From positions 1 to 17,916 of the forward strand of contig QHOQ01000102.1 in the NCBI GenBank assembly GCA_003219355.1: a DNA stretch of 17,916 nt, given 5' to 3'. The notes beneath the pieces are model-generated. The model was not told the DNA's origin. It saw only the letters and a program-made list of their open reading frames with translations, and made no database searches. This stretch comes from Verrucomicrobiota bacterium (lineage in GTDB: Bacteria; Verrucomicrobiota; Verrucomicrobiia; Chthoniobacterales; UBA10450). Shown here in pieces: positions 7,144-14,902 of this stretch; the stretch's first letter is position 1; each line of letters starts with the position of its first letter. The translations under genes were made by a program, and so were the position numbers.

Positions 7144-8638
7144 TTTAGAAGTGGCCGATCCGATTTCAATACCGGCGGCAGGCTCGGCTCCGCCACAGGC
7201 AAACCTGGTGTCGGTGGTAATCCCCTGCTACAACCACGCCCAGTTTCTTGCGCACGCGATCGAGAGCGTTCTGGCGCAGAGTTATTCGAACTTTGAGCTC
7301 ATCGTGGTGGACGACGGATCAACCGACGACACTGCCGAGGTCGTCAAGCGTTATTCCTCTGTTCGCTACGTTTACCAGGAAAATGCCGGCCGTTCTAGCG
7401 CTCGCAATACCGGCCTACGACAAAGTCGCGGTGAGTTCCTCGTTTTTCTCGACGCCGACGACCGCCTGTTGTCGCACGCTCTAGAGGTAGGTATTAGCTG
7501 TATGCGCGAACATCCTGAGTGCGCCTTTGTTTCGGGCCACTGTCGCGTGATCGATTCAAAGGGTGTGATCCTTCCTTCCCCACGACAGCAGCGTGTTGAG
7601 CGGGAGCATTATCTGCGATTACTTGGCGGAGGTAGCTATATATGGTGTCCGGCGGTCGCACTCTTTCAACAGAGGGTTTTTGATTTTGTCCACGGATTTG
7701 ATCCCGCGATGATGCCGGTTGAGGATTACGACCTCTACCTCCGCATCACACGGGATTTTCCGGTCTATTCCCACAATCAGGTAATTGCAGAATATCGGCA
7801 GCACCGCTCCAATACGTCTCGCGATGTTTCTGTAATGGAGCATGCCGCGCTTGCTGCTCACGGTGCACAGTGGGATTTTGTGAAGGGAAACAATCGCTAT
7901 CGAGAAGCGTATGATATCGGCAGGCGGTTTTGGCAAAATGATTATCCGCTTCAGAAAATGGTTAGCAGAATTCGGGAAATCATACGCGAGCAGCTCCCGC
8001 CCGACGCGATAGTCGCCGTCGCAACAGGCGGCAACAGCGAAATGCTTCGTTTGGATGGCCGGCGGACCTGGCATTTCCCACAGGTGGAAGAAGCTGGGGG
8101 CGCTGGACAGCTCTTTGCACAGGGCGCAAAGGGCTCAGCAGAAGTTCCCGCGTGGATTGAAGCCGGAATGACATACGTGTTTAGTCTCTATGGAGGACCG
8201 GACTGTTCGAAACTTCTGGCCCGGCTTTTGGTCAGCGGCATCGCAGATTCGTCGCTTACCGCAAGCATTGACTCCAGGCCGGCAGAGCTCGAGCGGGAGA
8301 ACGGGGTTTTATTGACGACAACTCCGAACCCCGTACCCGCTGGCGACGAGCCGGGCGTAACCAACATCATTTGGGATACAGGGAATGGCTCCGAGGGGCG
8401 GCTGTATGTGTCAGGCGTAGGTGTGTACGCGGGTCGCGATCCGGCCAATAGCAATGAAGCCTTGCGCTTCCTGGAATCCATCAGAGCGAAAGGCGCCGAA
8501 TATCTTGTGATCCCGGCCAACTCATTCTGGTGGCTCGACGATTATCAAGAGTTTCGCAAGCATGTAGAGGCGCGTTACCGGGCCGTCGTGCGAGACGAAA
8601 ATACATGTATCGTCTTCGACTTGCGCGAATCCCGATAA
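7091..8638 (+). CDS. GT2 glycosyltransferase with unusual C-terminal region, copy A
   Basis: Residues about 39-260 form a GT-A family 2 domain: SVVIPCYNHAQF, the nucleotide-binding VVDDGSTDDT (72-81), the metal-binding DADD at Asp121-Asp124 (FLDADDRLL), and a downstream EDYDLYLRIT block (211-220) with the likely catalytic acid. Such enzymes transfer a sugar from a nucleotide donor on the cytoplasmic side. Residues about 306-512 form a second region shared only with the two following genes here: VAVATGGNSEML, TWHFPQ, then a WIEAGMTYVFSLYGG segment, PNPVPAG...IIWDTGNGSEG, and a final YLVIPANSFWWLD...NTCIVFDL block. No membrane span or signal peptide. The start is uncertain: GTG 7091, ATG 7112 and GTG 7151 are all in frame. 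The stop TAA overlaps the next ATG by one base, suggesting coupled translation. Confidence 0.88.
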   Translation: MSGATVRMPSRQKNKRPDLEVADPISIPAAGSAPPQANLVSVVIPCYNHAQFLAHAIESVLAQSYSNFELIVVDDGSTDDTAEVVKRYSSVRYVYQENAGRSSARNTGLRQSRGEFLVFLDADDRLLSHALEVGISCMREHPECAFVSGHCRVIDSKGVILPSPRQQRVEREHYLRLLGGGSYIWCPAVALFQQRVFDFVHGFDPAMMPVEDYDLYLRITRDFPVYSHNQVIAEYRQHRSNTSRDVSVMEHAALAAHGAQWDFVKGNNRYREAYDIGRRFWQNDYPLQKMVSRIREIIREQLPPDAIVAVATGGNSEMLRLDGRRTWHFPQVEEAGGAGQLFAQGAKGSAEVPAWIEAGMTYVFSLYGGPDCSKLLARLLVSGIADSSLTASIDSRPAELERENGVLLTTTPNPVPAGDEPGVTNIIWDTGNGSEGRLYVSGVGVYAGRDPANSNEALRFLESIRAKGAEYLVIPANSFWWLDDYQEFRKHVEARYRAVVRDENTCIVFDLRESR

Positions 8639-10110
8639 TGAGCATTGCGCTGCGCGCTGATGGAGCACGCAAGAAGGTGCCTATGCCGGAGTCCGGTCTC
8701 ATCTCAGTAATCATACCTTGCTACAACCAGGCACATTTTCTTCGCGAGGCGATCGAGAGCGCGTTGGCTCAAACCTATTCCCATCGCGAGATCTTCGTTG
8801 TCGACGACGGCTCCACAGACAACACCGCGGAAGTGACTGCCGGCTACCGAGACGTGCGGTACATTCGGCAGGAAAATTCGGGCGTTTCAGCCGCTCGCAA
8901 CACAGGATTAAAGCAAAGCCGAGGCGAATACCTGGTTTTTCTTGATTCCGACGACCGGCTGCTGCCGGAAGCCCTGGAAATTGGAGTTGACTGTCTGCGC
9001 GAACATCCCGAGTGCGCCTTCGCTTTCGGCCGCTGCAGATTCGTTACCGCGGATGGGTCGGTGCTAAGCAAGCCAGAGCAGCCTTATGTCACACGCGACC
9101 ATTATTTGGAGCTGCTTAGGGAGAATTACATTTGGTGTCCTGGCTCGGTCATTTACCGGCGGATTGCCTTCGAAATTGCCAAGGGGTTCGACACCTCGTT
9201 AGGTCCCGGTGCCGATTATGATTTATATCTCCGCATCACGAGAGATTCGCCGGTCTTCTGTCACAACCAACTGGTCGCAGGCTACCGTCTCCACAGCTCA
9301 AGCATGTCGACCGATCACTCACTGATGCTACTGGAAACACTGAAGACTCTGAACGCACAGCGGGACTTTGTGAAAGGAAATGATCGCTACATTGTGGCAC
9401 TCGAAACTGGGAAAAAACACTCGCAAGATTATTACCGCTCTCTCCAGATGGGCGACCGAATCCTAAACGTTGCGAAGGCCAGTCTCCCGGCGAATTCCAC
9501 CGTCGCTGTGGCCACGGGCGGGAAGAGGGAGCTACTCAGGCTGGGAGGTCACCGCGCATGGCATTTTCCGCAAGAGAGTGCCGATGAACGAGGCCGACTC
9601 TTTGGTCAGGGCGCGGAAGGTTCAGCCGACGTGCGTTGGATCGAGGCTGGGATCAGGTATGAATTCCGCCTCTTTGGCGGACCGAAATACTCAAGCAAGC
9701 TCGCCGCGATTTCAGTAATCGGCCTTGCTGATGCGACGTCGAGTGTCCCTGTTGAGCCACCCAGATCAGGCCAGGCATACCTGATAGCTATCCCAAATCC
9801 GGTCCCGGCTCCGAACCGCTTTGGCCGGACTACCATCACTTGGAATACCGGCGACGGCTCTCAAGGCCGAATTTACGTTTCCGAGGGGGGCAAACACAAC
9901 GACTGCCCGCCAAAAGACAGCGACGAAGCTATTAGCTACTTGGAAGCCATCCGATCTCGAGGGGCGGAGTATCTGTTGTTGCCAGCCACCGCATTTTGGT
10001 GGCTCGATCAGTTTCAAAAGTTCCGCCAGTATTTAGAGACTCGCTACCTGGCTGTCGTACGCGATAACAAAACGTGTATTATTTTTGATTTGCGCGAATC
10101 ATCAAAATGA
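8638..10110 (+). CDS. GT2 glycosyltransferase with unusual C-terminal region, copy B
   Basis: This 490-residue paralogue has the same layout as its neighbours: GT2 core with SVIIPCYNQAHF, VVDDGSTDNT (55-64) and the metal-binding DSDD at Asp103-Asp106, then the shared C-terminal region with VAVATGGKRELL, AWHFPQ, RWIEAGIRYEFRLFGG, PNPVPAPNRFG...ITWNTGDGSQG and LLPATAFWWLD...KTCIIFDL. ATG 8638 is chosen because it overlaps the upstream stop codon (TAATG) and begins just before the conserved core. The frame is open back to 8530, but that part only overlaps copy A. Copies B and C are closer to each other than to A, including long runs of identical DNA. Sugar donor and acceptor are unknown. Confidence 0.9.
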   Translation: MSIALRADGARKKVPMPESGLISVIIPCYNQAHFLREAIESALAQTYSHREIFVVDDGSTDNTAEVTAGYRDVRYIRQENSGVSAARNTGLKQSRGEYLVFLDSDDRLLPEALEIGVDCLREHPECAFAFGRCRFVTADGSVLSKPEQPYVTRDHYLELLRENYIWCPGSVIYRRIAFEIAKGFDTSLGPGADYDLYLRITRDSPVFCHNQLVAGYRLHSSSMSTDHSLMLLETLKTLNAQRDFVKGNDRYIVALETGKKHSQDYYRSLQMGDRILNVAKASLPANSTVAVATGGKRELLRLGGHRAWHFPQESADERGRLFGQGAEGSADVRWIEAGIRYEFRLFGGPKYSSKLAAISVIGLADATSSVPVEPPRSGQAYLIAIPNPVPAPNRFGRTTITWNTGDGSQGRIYVSEGGKHNDCPPKDSDEAISYLEAIRSRGAEYLLLPATAFWWLDQFQKFRQYLETRYLAVVRDNKTCIIFDLRESSK

Positions 10111-11669
10111 GGTCGGCAAATACCAGAAAGGATAGCGCGGCAACCTCTGCTGACGGGTCTCTCAAAGGTGTTTCTACGCCGGAGTCTGGTCTGGTCTCAG
10201 TAATCATTCCCTGCTATAACCAGGCACATTTTCTTGATGAAGCGATCGAGAGTGTATTAACTCAAACCTATCCTAATCGCGAGATCATCGTTGTAGATGA
10301 CGGTTCAACCGATAACACCGCAGAAGTTGCCCGCCGTTATTCCGCGGTGTGCTACGTTTATCGGGAAAATGCAGGTCCTGCCGCCGCGCGTAACGCAGGA
10401 GTAGAGGCAGGTCGCGGTAAATACCTAGTCTTCCTTGACGCGGACGACCGGCTGCTGCCCGAAGCCCTGGAAATTGGAGTTGACTGCCTCCGTCAGCATC
10501 CTGAATGCGCCTTCGTTTCCGGACACTGCAGGCTTATTGTTACCGATGGGTCGCTACTCGCCAAGCCGAAGCAACCCAGTATCAAACGCGACTACTATTT
10601 GGAATTCCTTCGTCGCAATTACATTTGGGCCCTAAGTACGGTGATGTGCCAGCGGACCGCATTCGAGATCGTCAAGGGCTTCAACACCTCGTTAGGTCGT
10701 TGCGAAGATTACGATCTATATCTCCGCATCACGAGAGATCATCCAATCTTCTGCCATAACCAATTCGTTGCAGACTACCGTCTCCATAACTCAACAAGAT
10801 CGGTCGAACACTCGTTGATGCTTCAGGATACGCTGAGTGCTCTCGACGGACAGTGGGATTTTGTGAAAGGAAGCCATCGTTACATTGAGGCGCTTAAAAT
10901 TGGAAAAAAGTACTGGCAGGATCGTTACCGGTGCTTGGAGATCGCAGACCGAGTTCCGGAGATTGTCGAGGCCAACCTGCCGTCGCATGCCACCGTCGCC
11001 GTGGCGACGGGCGGTAAAAATGAGCTACTAAAGCTGGGAGGTCGGCGGGCATGGCATTTCCCGCAGGCCGGCGCAAATGAGCGAGGTCGACTCTTTCAGC
11101 AAGGTTCGGAAGGCTCAGCCGATGTCCCTTGGATTGAGGCAGGGATGAGATATGAATTCCATCTTTTTGGTGGACCGGAGTATTCAAAAGAGCTCGCTGC
11201 GCTTTCGGTAATCGGCCTCGCTGATGCGGACCTGAGGATTAATGATATAGGTTCCATCCCAGCAGGCCAAGCATACCTGGTGGCTGCGCCAAACCCGGTC
11301 CCGGCTCCCAACCGATTTGGTCGAACAACCATTACCTGGAATACCGGCGACGGCACCGAAGGCCGGGTTTATCTTTCCGAGGGCGGTGCGTACGACAGCA
11401 GCAACCCCAGGGACAGCGACGAGGCTATCAGCCACTTGGAAGCCATCCGAGCTCGAGGGGCGGAATATCTGTTGTTACCAGCTACCGCATTCTGGTGGCT
11501 GGATCGTTATCAAAGGTTTCGAGAATATCTAGAGGCTCGCTGTCCGGTCATCGTGCAGGATGAGAACATCTGTTTCATTTTCGATTTGGTTGGAACCGCA
11601 CGAGCAAGGAAGATAGATCGGCAAACGCCGATAGTTGTGACTGATCCAGATAGAACTATCCAAGGGTGA
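10107..11669 (+). CDS. GT2 glycosyltransferase with unusual C-terminal region, copy C
   Basis: The third tandem copy has 520 residues. The GT2 core starts near residue 28 (LVSVIIPCYNQAHF) and has VVDDGSTDNT at 62-71 and DADD at Asp111-Asp114. The shared C-terminal region follows with VAVATGGKNELL, AWHFPQ, PWIEAGMRYEFHLFGG, PNPVPAPNRFG, ITWNTGDGTEG and LLPATAFWWLD...ICFIFDL. Unlike copies A and B, it carries about 25 extra residues after the FDL end point (basic, then VVTDPDRTIQG). ATG 10107 overlaps the stop of copy B by 4 bp (ATGA). The set looks like a tandem duplication whose copies have kept their catalytic residues, so different sugars or linkages are plausible but not shown. Confidence 0.9.
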   Translation: MRSANTRKDSAATSADGSLKGVSTPESGLVSVIIPCYNQAHFLDEAIESVLTQTYPNREIIVVDDGSTDNTAEVARRYSAVCYVYRENAGPAAARNAGVEAGRGKYLVFLDADDRLLPEALEIGVDCLRQHPECAFVSGHCRLIVTDGSLLAKPKQPSIKRDYYLEFLRRNYIWALSTVMCQRTAFEIVKGFNTSLGRCEDYDLYLRITRDHPIFCHNQFVADYRLHNSTRSVEHSLMLQDTLSALDGQWDFVKGSHRYIEALKIGKKYWQDRYRCLEIADRVPEIVEANLPSHATVAVATGGKNELLKLGGRRAWHFPQAGANERGRLFQQGSEGSADVPWIEAGMRYEFHLFGGPEYSKELAALSVIGLADADLRINDIGSIPAGQAYLVAAPNPVPAPNRFGRTTITWNTGDGTEGRVYLSEGGAYDSSNPRDSDEAISHLEAIRARGAEYLLLPATAFWWLDRYQRFREYLEARCPVIVQDENICFIFDLVGTARARKIDRQTPIVVTDPDRTIQG

Positions 11670-11697
11670 ACTGCAGCGACGGTTATTATGGCTAAAC

Positions 11698-11730
11698 GTG
11701 ATACGCCGACAAAATTGTCGACGTAATCAC
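11698..11730. repeat. Extended inverted repeat upstream of the deacetylase gene
   Basis: The inner arms CGACAA (11707-11712) and TTGTCG (11715-11720) are separated by AA. The outer arms GTGAT (11698-11702) and ATCAC (11726-11730) pair around them, with further ACG/CGT pairing in between. The element sits 20 bases before the next start codon and after the last GT2 gene. It could be an operator, a leader hairpin or a T-poor terminator. Confidence 0.45.
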
Positions 11731-11738
11731 ATGTAGCG

Positions 11739-11743
11739 AAAGG
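11739..11743 (+). promoter_or_regulatory. Probable Shine-Dalgarno for the deacetylase gene
   Basis: AAAGG lies seven bases before ATG 11751. An in-frame TAA at 11724-11726 and the absence of other start codons downstream of it make ATG 11751 the only reasonable start, so the lack of a signal peptide is not a start-call error. Confidence 0.5.
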
Positions 11744-11750
11744 TTACCTA

Positions 11751-12863
11751 ATGTATTACCAAAACGGTTTCACAGGTGCCTCCCTTCCCTCCAAGACTCT
11801 ATGTCTGACCTATGACGATGGTCCGGGAATCACGCAGGGAGATGGCCCCGGCCCCCACACCCTCGAACTCGCCCAATACCTCAACCAACGGGGCATCGCG
11901 GCCACCTTCTTTACCGTTGGGAAATATGCTGCCCAGTACCAGGACATCCTATCGGGAGTGCAGAGCTACGGCCACTTAGTCGCTAATCACACCTTTGAGC
12001 ATCCCCAACTGGTGGACTACTTTAGCGCTGGTGGGGACCTTTTCGATCAGGTGGCCCGCACTGACGCACACGTTCAGAAGTGGGTAGACGGCTCGACCAT
12101 TTTTTTCAGACCGCCTTATGGAGCGTGGTCGCCTGATGTGGCTAAGGCACTCAACGACAACTTCGCGGTCTGCCTCCACCACATCGGGCCGATCCTCTGG
12201 GATATTGACGGTAGAGATTGGGCTTGCTGGCAGAATGGAACAACTCCACAGGATTGCCTCCAGGGTTATCTTAATCTGATCTTAAAGAAGGGGCGCGGGA
12301 TCGTCCTAATGCACGACAGCTCGGCCGACCAGGATGCCGTGCGAAAGCTGAACATGACCTATGCCTTGACTCAACTTCTTGTGCCGACTCTTCAGCAGCA
12401 GGGATATCAGTTCGTTCGGCTCGATTCAATTCCCGAAATCAAGGCCGCCAGCCAGGTCCCATTCCAATTTGCCTTACTAGCGTCCAACGGCAAATATGTT
12501 TCCCCGCAGGGTGGTGGCGGGGGACAGATATTGGTCAACGGGCCTACCGTCGGGCCGTGGGAGCCTTTTGGGGTTGAAGATGTGGGATTTGGCAAAGTCG
12601 CCATCCGCGCGGCCAACGGACTGTATCTGTCCCCCCAGGATGGGGGAGGAGATGGCAAGGAAGTTCTCGCCAACGGCCCGGCCGTCGGCGAGTGGGAGGC
12701 TTTGGACCTAATTACCGTCGGTCGCGGCCAAATCGCCTTCCGGACAATCAGAGGGTTCTTCTTGACTCGGGAAAGTATCGAGGGGGGTCGGTTGATGGCC
12801 AACGCCACTCGGATGAACGAGTGGGAGGTTTTCACGTTTACCAACCTCTTCATCGGGCGCTAA
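11751..12863 (+). CDS. Polysaccharide deacetylase (NodB domain) with fascin-like beta-trefoil C-terminus
   Basis: Residues about 15-230 are a NodB/carbohydrate esterase 4 domain that removes acetyl groups from N-acetylated or O-acetylated glycans using a divalent metal. The motifs are complete: TYDDGP (Asp22, Asp23), NHTFEH (metal ligands His80, His84), RPPYG (120-124), DIDGRDW (151-157) and LMHD (His188, Asp189). Residues about 238-366 contain three repeats of roughly 42 residues, each with a hydrophobic strand, a G-[KLF]-[YF]-[VL] turn and a W-E near the end; this fits a fascin/actin-crosslinking-like beta-trefoil, probably a carbohydrate-binding module. There is no signal peptide and the catalytic domain begins almost at Met1, so export is either absent or unconventional. 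The substrate is unknown; the neighbouring glycan genes suggest a surface polysaccharide. Confidence 0.92.
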   Translation: MYYQNGFTGASLPSKTLCLTYDDGPGITQGDGPGPHTLELAQYLNQRGIAATFFTVGKYAAQYQDILSGVQSYGHLVANHTFEHPQLVDYFSAGGDLFDQVARTDAHVQKWVDGSTIFFRPPYGAWSPDVAKALNDNFAVCLHHIGPILWDIDGRDWACWQNGTTPQDCLQGYLNLILKKGRGIVLMHDSSADQDAVRKLNMTYALTQLLVPTLQQQGYQFVRLDSIPEIKAASQVPFQFALLASNGKYVSPQGGGGGQILVNGPTVGPWEPFGVEDVGFGKVAIRAANGLYLSPQDGGGDGKEVLANGPAVGEWEALDLITVGRGQIAFRTIRGFFLTRESIEGGRLMANATRMNEWEVFTFTNLFIGR

Positions 12864-12986
12864 GCAAGCTTGACGGAGAGTCGAACAGCACTTTGTTAAT
12901 GTGTTGCCTGCTCTAATCATCAACCTAAATAAAGATCTTATTAATAGCTATTTTTGTTTGCTAACCTCTTAACGTAAATCGCTCTT
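12864..12986 (+). promoter_or_regulatory. AT-rich leader/promoter region of the dioxygenase-reductase pair
   Basis: The 123-bp gap is clearly richer in A/T than flanking DNA and probably holds the promoter of the next two genes. TATTTTTG at 12949-12956 fits the Bacteroidota -7 pattern TAnnTTTG, 30 bases before the start codon. The matching TTTG box about 20 bases upstream is not seen, so this is only a weak suggestion. Confidence 0.25.
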
Positions 12987-13745
12987 ATGACCACGAAGTT
13001 CTTCACGCTAGTTAGTTACTCATCATCTCCCGATTTCCTGGAACAATTCAAAGAAACGTTAAAGCAGTATAAGGTCGTCCATCTGATCGATGTGCCACAA
13101 CAGATTAATTATGGAGCATTTTACGCTGACCTGGTTGATGAGCTGGGGGAAGTAGTAAATGTAGATGAAGACATAAAGACAGGCAACGCCAAAAGCCACG
13201 AGAGATGGACAGACATCAGGTATGATAAAGAAAAGGACTTCACCTTTCGCCATGCCAATAGCCGGCAGCCATTACACACGGATGCTGCATACGTAACTTT
13301 CGACCTCGAGGTGAATTTCTTTTTCTGTATCGAAAATGCGGACATTGGCGGCGCAACTACCTTTATCGATTCCGACGACCTTTGTTGTATCCTCGCGAAA
13401 TATGAGCCTGCGTTATTCAAGAAACTAAAAACACTTGAGGTGAGTTTTGGTAAAGGCGACGACCAAAACAAAAAGAGCAGGATTATTGATACTGACAAGC
13501 GTGGCGTAAAGCTTAACTGGAATTATTTCAGGGTAATGCCGGATAATCCAAAGGAAGTATTAGAAATGTGCGAGGAATTCCACAAAGTACTGGAGAATAA
13601 AATTGTAGGCGGCGGATTGCTTACTGCCGTGTACCTGAAGCCAGGTGAAGCAGCACTTTTCCAGGACAATCGAGTACTACATGGTCGCAATTCTTTTTAT
13701 GGTAACAGGACGCTCATTAAAGGTGGATTCAACTTTAATTTGTGA
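12987..13745 (+). CDS. TauD/TfdA-like Fe(II)/2-oxoglutarate-dependent dioxygenase
   Basis: This 252-residue protein has the facial triad of the family: His97-x-Asp99 in LHTDAAYV and the distal His232 in RVLHGRNSF. Arg241 (GNRTLIKGG) is placed to bind 2-oxoglutarate. The preceding ALFQDNRVLHGR block is typical of TauD-type enzymes. These hydroxylate or desaturate small molecules with release of CO2 and succinate in the cytoplasm; the substrate cannot be told. The start ATG 12987 has no clear ribosome binding site. The stop overlaps the next start by 4 bp (GTGA), so the two genes should be translated together. Base composition and codon choice are AT-richer than in the rest of the window, resembling Bacteroidota DNA, which suggests transfer. 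Confidence 0.85.
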   Translation: MTTKFFTLVSYSSSPDFLEQFKETLKQYKVVHLIDVPQQINYGAFYADLVDELGEVVNVDEDIKTGNAKSHERWTDIRYDKEKDFTFRHANSRQPLHTDAAYVTFDLEVNFFFCIENADIGGATTFIDSDDLCCILAKYEPALFKKLKTLEVSFGKGDDQNKKSRIIDTDKRGVKLNWNYFRVMPDNPKEVLEMCEEFHKVLENKIVGGGLLTAVYLKPGEAALFQDNRVLHGRNSFYGNRTLIKGGFNFNL

Positions 13746-14722
13746 GCCGTAACTATTTATCATTTCACGACCATGAAATAAGCCGCATAGGCTTCGGCTG
13801 CTGGCAGCTTGCGGGCGATTACGATTTGAACGGCAGGCCAAACGGTTATGGCGCAATTGATCCTGATGAAGCAGTACGGGCTATCCACCTTGCCCTTGCT
13901 AACGGTATCAATTTTTTCGATACTGCAATAGGCTATGGATTCGGTAAGTCGGAATTAGTGTTGGGAGCAGCACTTAAATCATATACAGGAAATGGTAACG
14001 GCCAGCCCTTTGTTTGTACAAAGTATGGAATGGTATTGGACAGCGAGGGCGACAATGATGATTTCTCTGCAGTAAATTTTGTTGAAAGTATCGAAGGCAG
14101 TCTGGGGCGGCTCCAGACCGATAGCCTCGGTATTATGTTACTCCATAATCCTCCCGATGATTTTAATTTTTCAGCGCTTGATATCGCGGCGTTTGAACAA
14201 TTAGTCGACACAGGCAAAATACTTGCTTATGGCGTGAGCTGCAGAACACAAAAGGGGGTTGCTAACGTATTAAACCAGGGATTTGGATCGGTGATAGAAG
14301 CAGTCTACAACCCCTTGGACCGGCGGTACGAAAAACACTTCAGCGATCCGCAATATAAAGACAGATACGTTTTTATTTGCCGCGTACCACTTTCATCGGG
14401 ATTTATAACTCCGCGCACATTATCAGCCGATCGTTCGTTCCCAACCAATGACATCAGGAATACTTTTAGCCGCGAACAAGTGGAATGGGTAATAAGCAGT
14501 GTAAGGAAATTAGCCTTTCTTCAAGAGCTTGAAGGAGGTATATCAGTGAGCGCGTTGCGGTTCCAGCTTTCCAATCCTTATAATACAGTTACCATACCGG
14601 GCATTAAGAATACAAAACAGGCAAATGATGCAATTCTGGCTATGCGCTTAGGCCCTTTATCTACAGATGTGATCAACGATATTGCTGAAGCGGTGCCTGA
14701 AGTGTTTTACAAGTGGAGATGA
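13742..14722 (+). CDS. Aldo/keto reductase family protein
   Basis: This is a 326-residue NAD(P)H-dependent (beta/alpha)8-barrel reductase. The catalytic tetrad is present: Asp60 in FFDTAIGYG, Tyr65, Lys94 in VCTKYG and His135 in MLLHNPP. The N-terminal ISRIGFGCWQLAGDY segment and the late ALRFQLSNPYNTVTIPG segment are typical of the family. It starts at GTG 13742 inside the last codons of the dioxygenase gene and shares that gene's AT-rich composition. The pair probably performs successive oxidation and reduction, or epimerisation-like chemistry, on one metabolite or sugar, but no substrate is indicated. Confidence 0.9.
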   Translation: MSRNYLSFHDHEISRIGFGCWQLAGDYDLNGRPNGYGAIDPDEAVRAIHLALANGINFFDTAIGYGFGKSELVLGAALKSYTGNGNGQPFVCTKYGMVLDSEGDNDDFSAVNFVESIEGSLGRLQTDSLGIMLLHNPPDDFNFSALDIAAFEQLVDTGKILAYGVSCRTQKGVANVLNQGFGSVIEAVYNPLDRRYEKHFSDPQYKDRYVFICRVPLSSGFITPRTLSADRSFPTNDIRNTFSREQVEWVISSVRKLAFLQELEGGISVSALRFQLSNPYNTVTIPGIKNTKQANDAILAMRLGPLSTDVINDIAEAVPEVFYKWR

Positions 14723-14902
14723 TAACATTCCCCACCGCATACTTTCGGGTAGCGGTACAATAATATCTGTAAAGCATTTCGTACAGAAACTAGCGCTACC
14801 AAAGGCGCCGCTATTTACGTCACCCACTGCAAACAGTCTCGAAGGGGAACTGCCTGAAGGAAGTCTTTCGTATTATGTCGAATAATTGGGCCGAACTTTT
14901 CC
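14723..14902. other. Intergenic region with a possible gene remnant
   Basis: This 180-bp region lies between convergent genes. One + strand frame stays open from inside the reductase gene to TAA 14883-14885 and encodes SGSGTIISVKHFVQKLALPK followed by a Pro/Ser/Glu-rich end. It has no start codon of its own after the reductase stop and no family I recognise. It may be the leftover of a third gene of the imported cassette, or chance. A weak GGGCCG/CGGCCC inverted repeat (14888-14893 and 14917-14922) spans the end of the facing gene. Confidence 0.3.

Noticed and set aside
8530..8637. N-terminal extension of GT2 copy B
   Set aside because: It would overlap copy A by more than 100 bp and adds basic, non-conserved residues; the TAATG overlap at 8638 is a better start.
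12949..12956. Confident Bacteroidota promoter call
   Set aside because: Only the -7 element fits; the -33 element is missing at the expected spacing, so it is given only as a weak hint.
14682..14885. 67-codon + strand ORF after the reductase gene as an intact gene
   Set aside because: Its start is inside the reductase in another frame and the product matches nothing known to me; kept only as possible debris.
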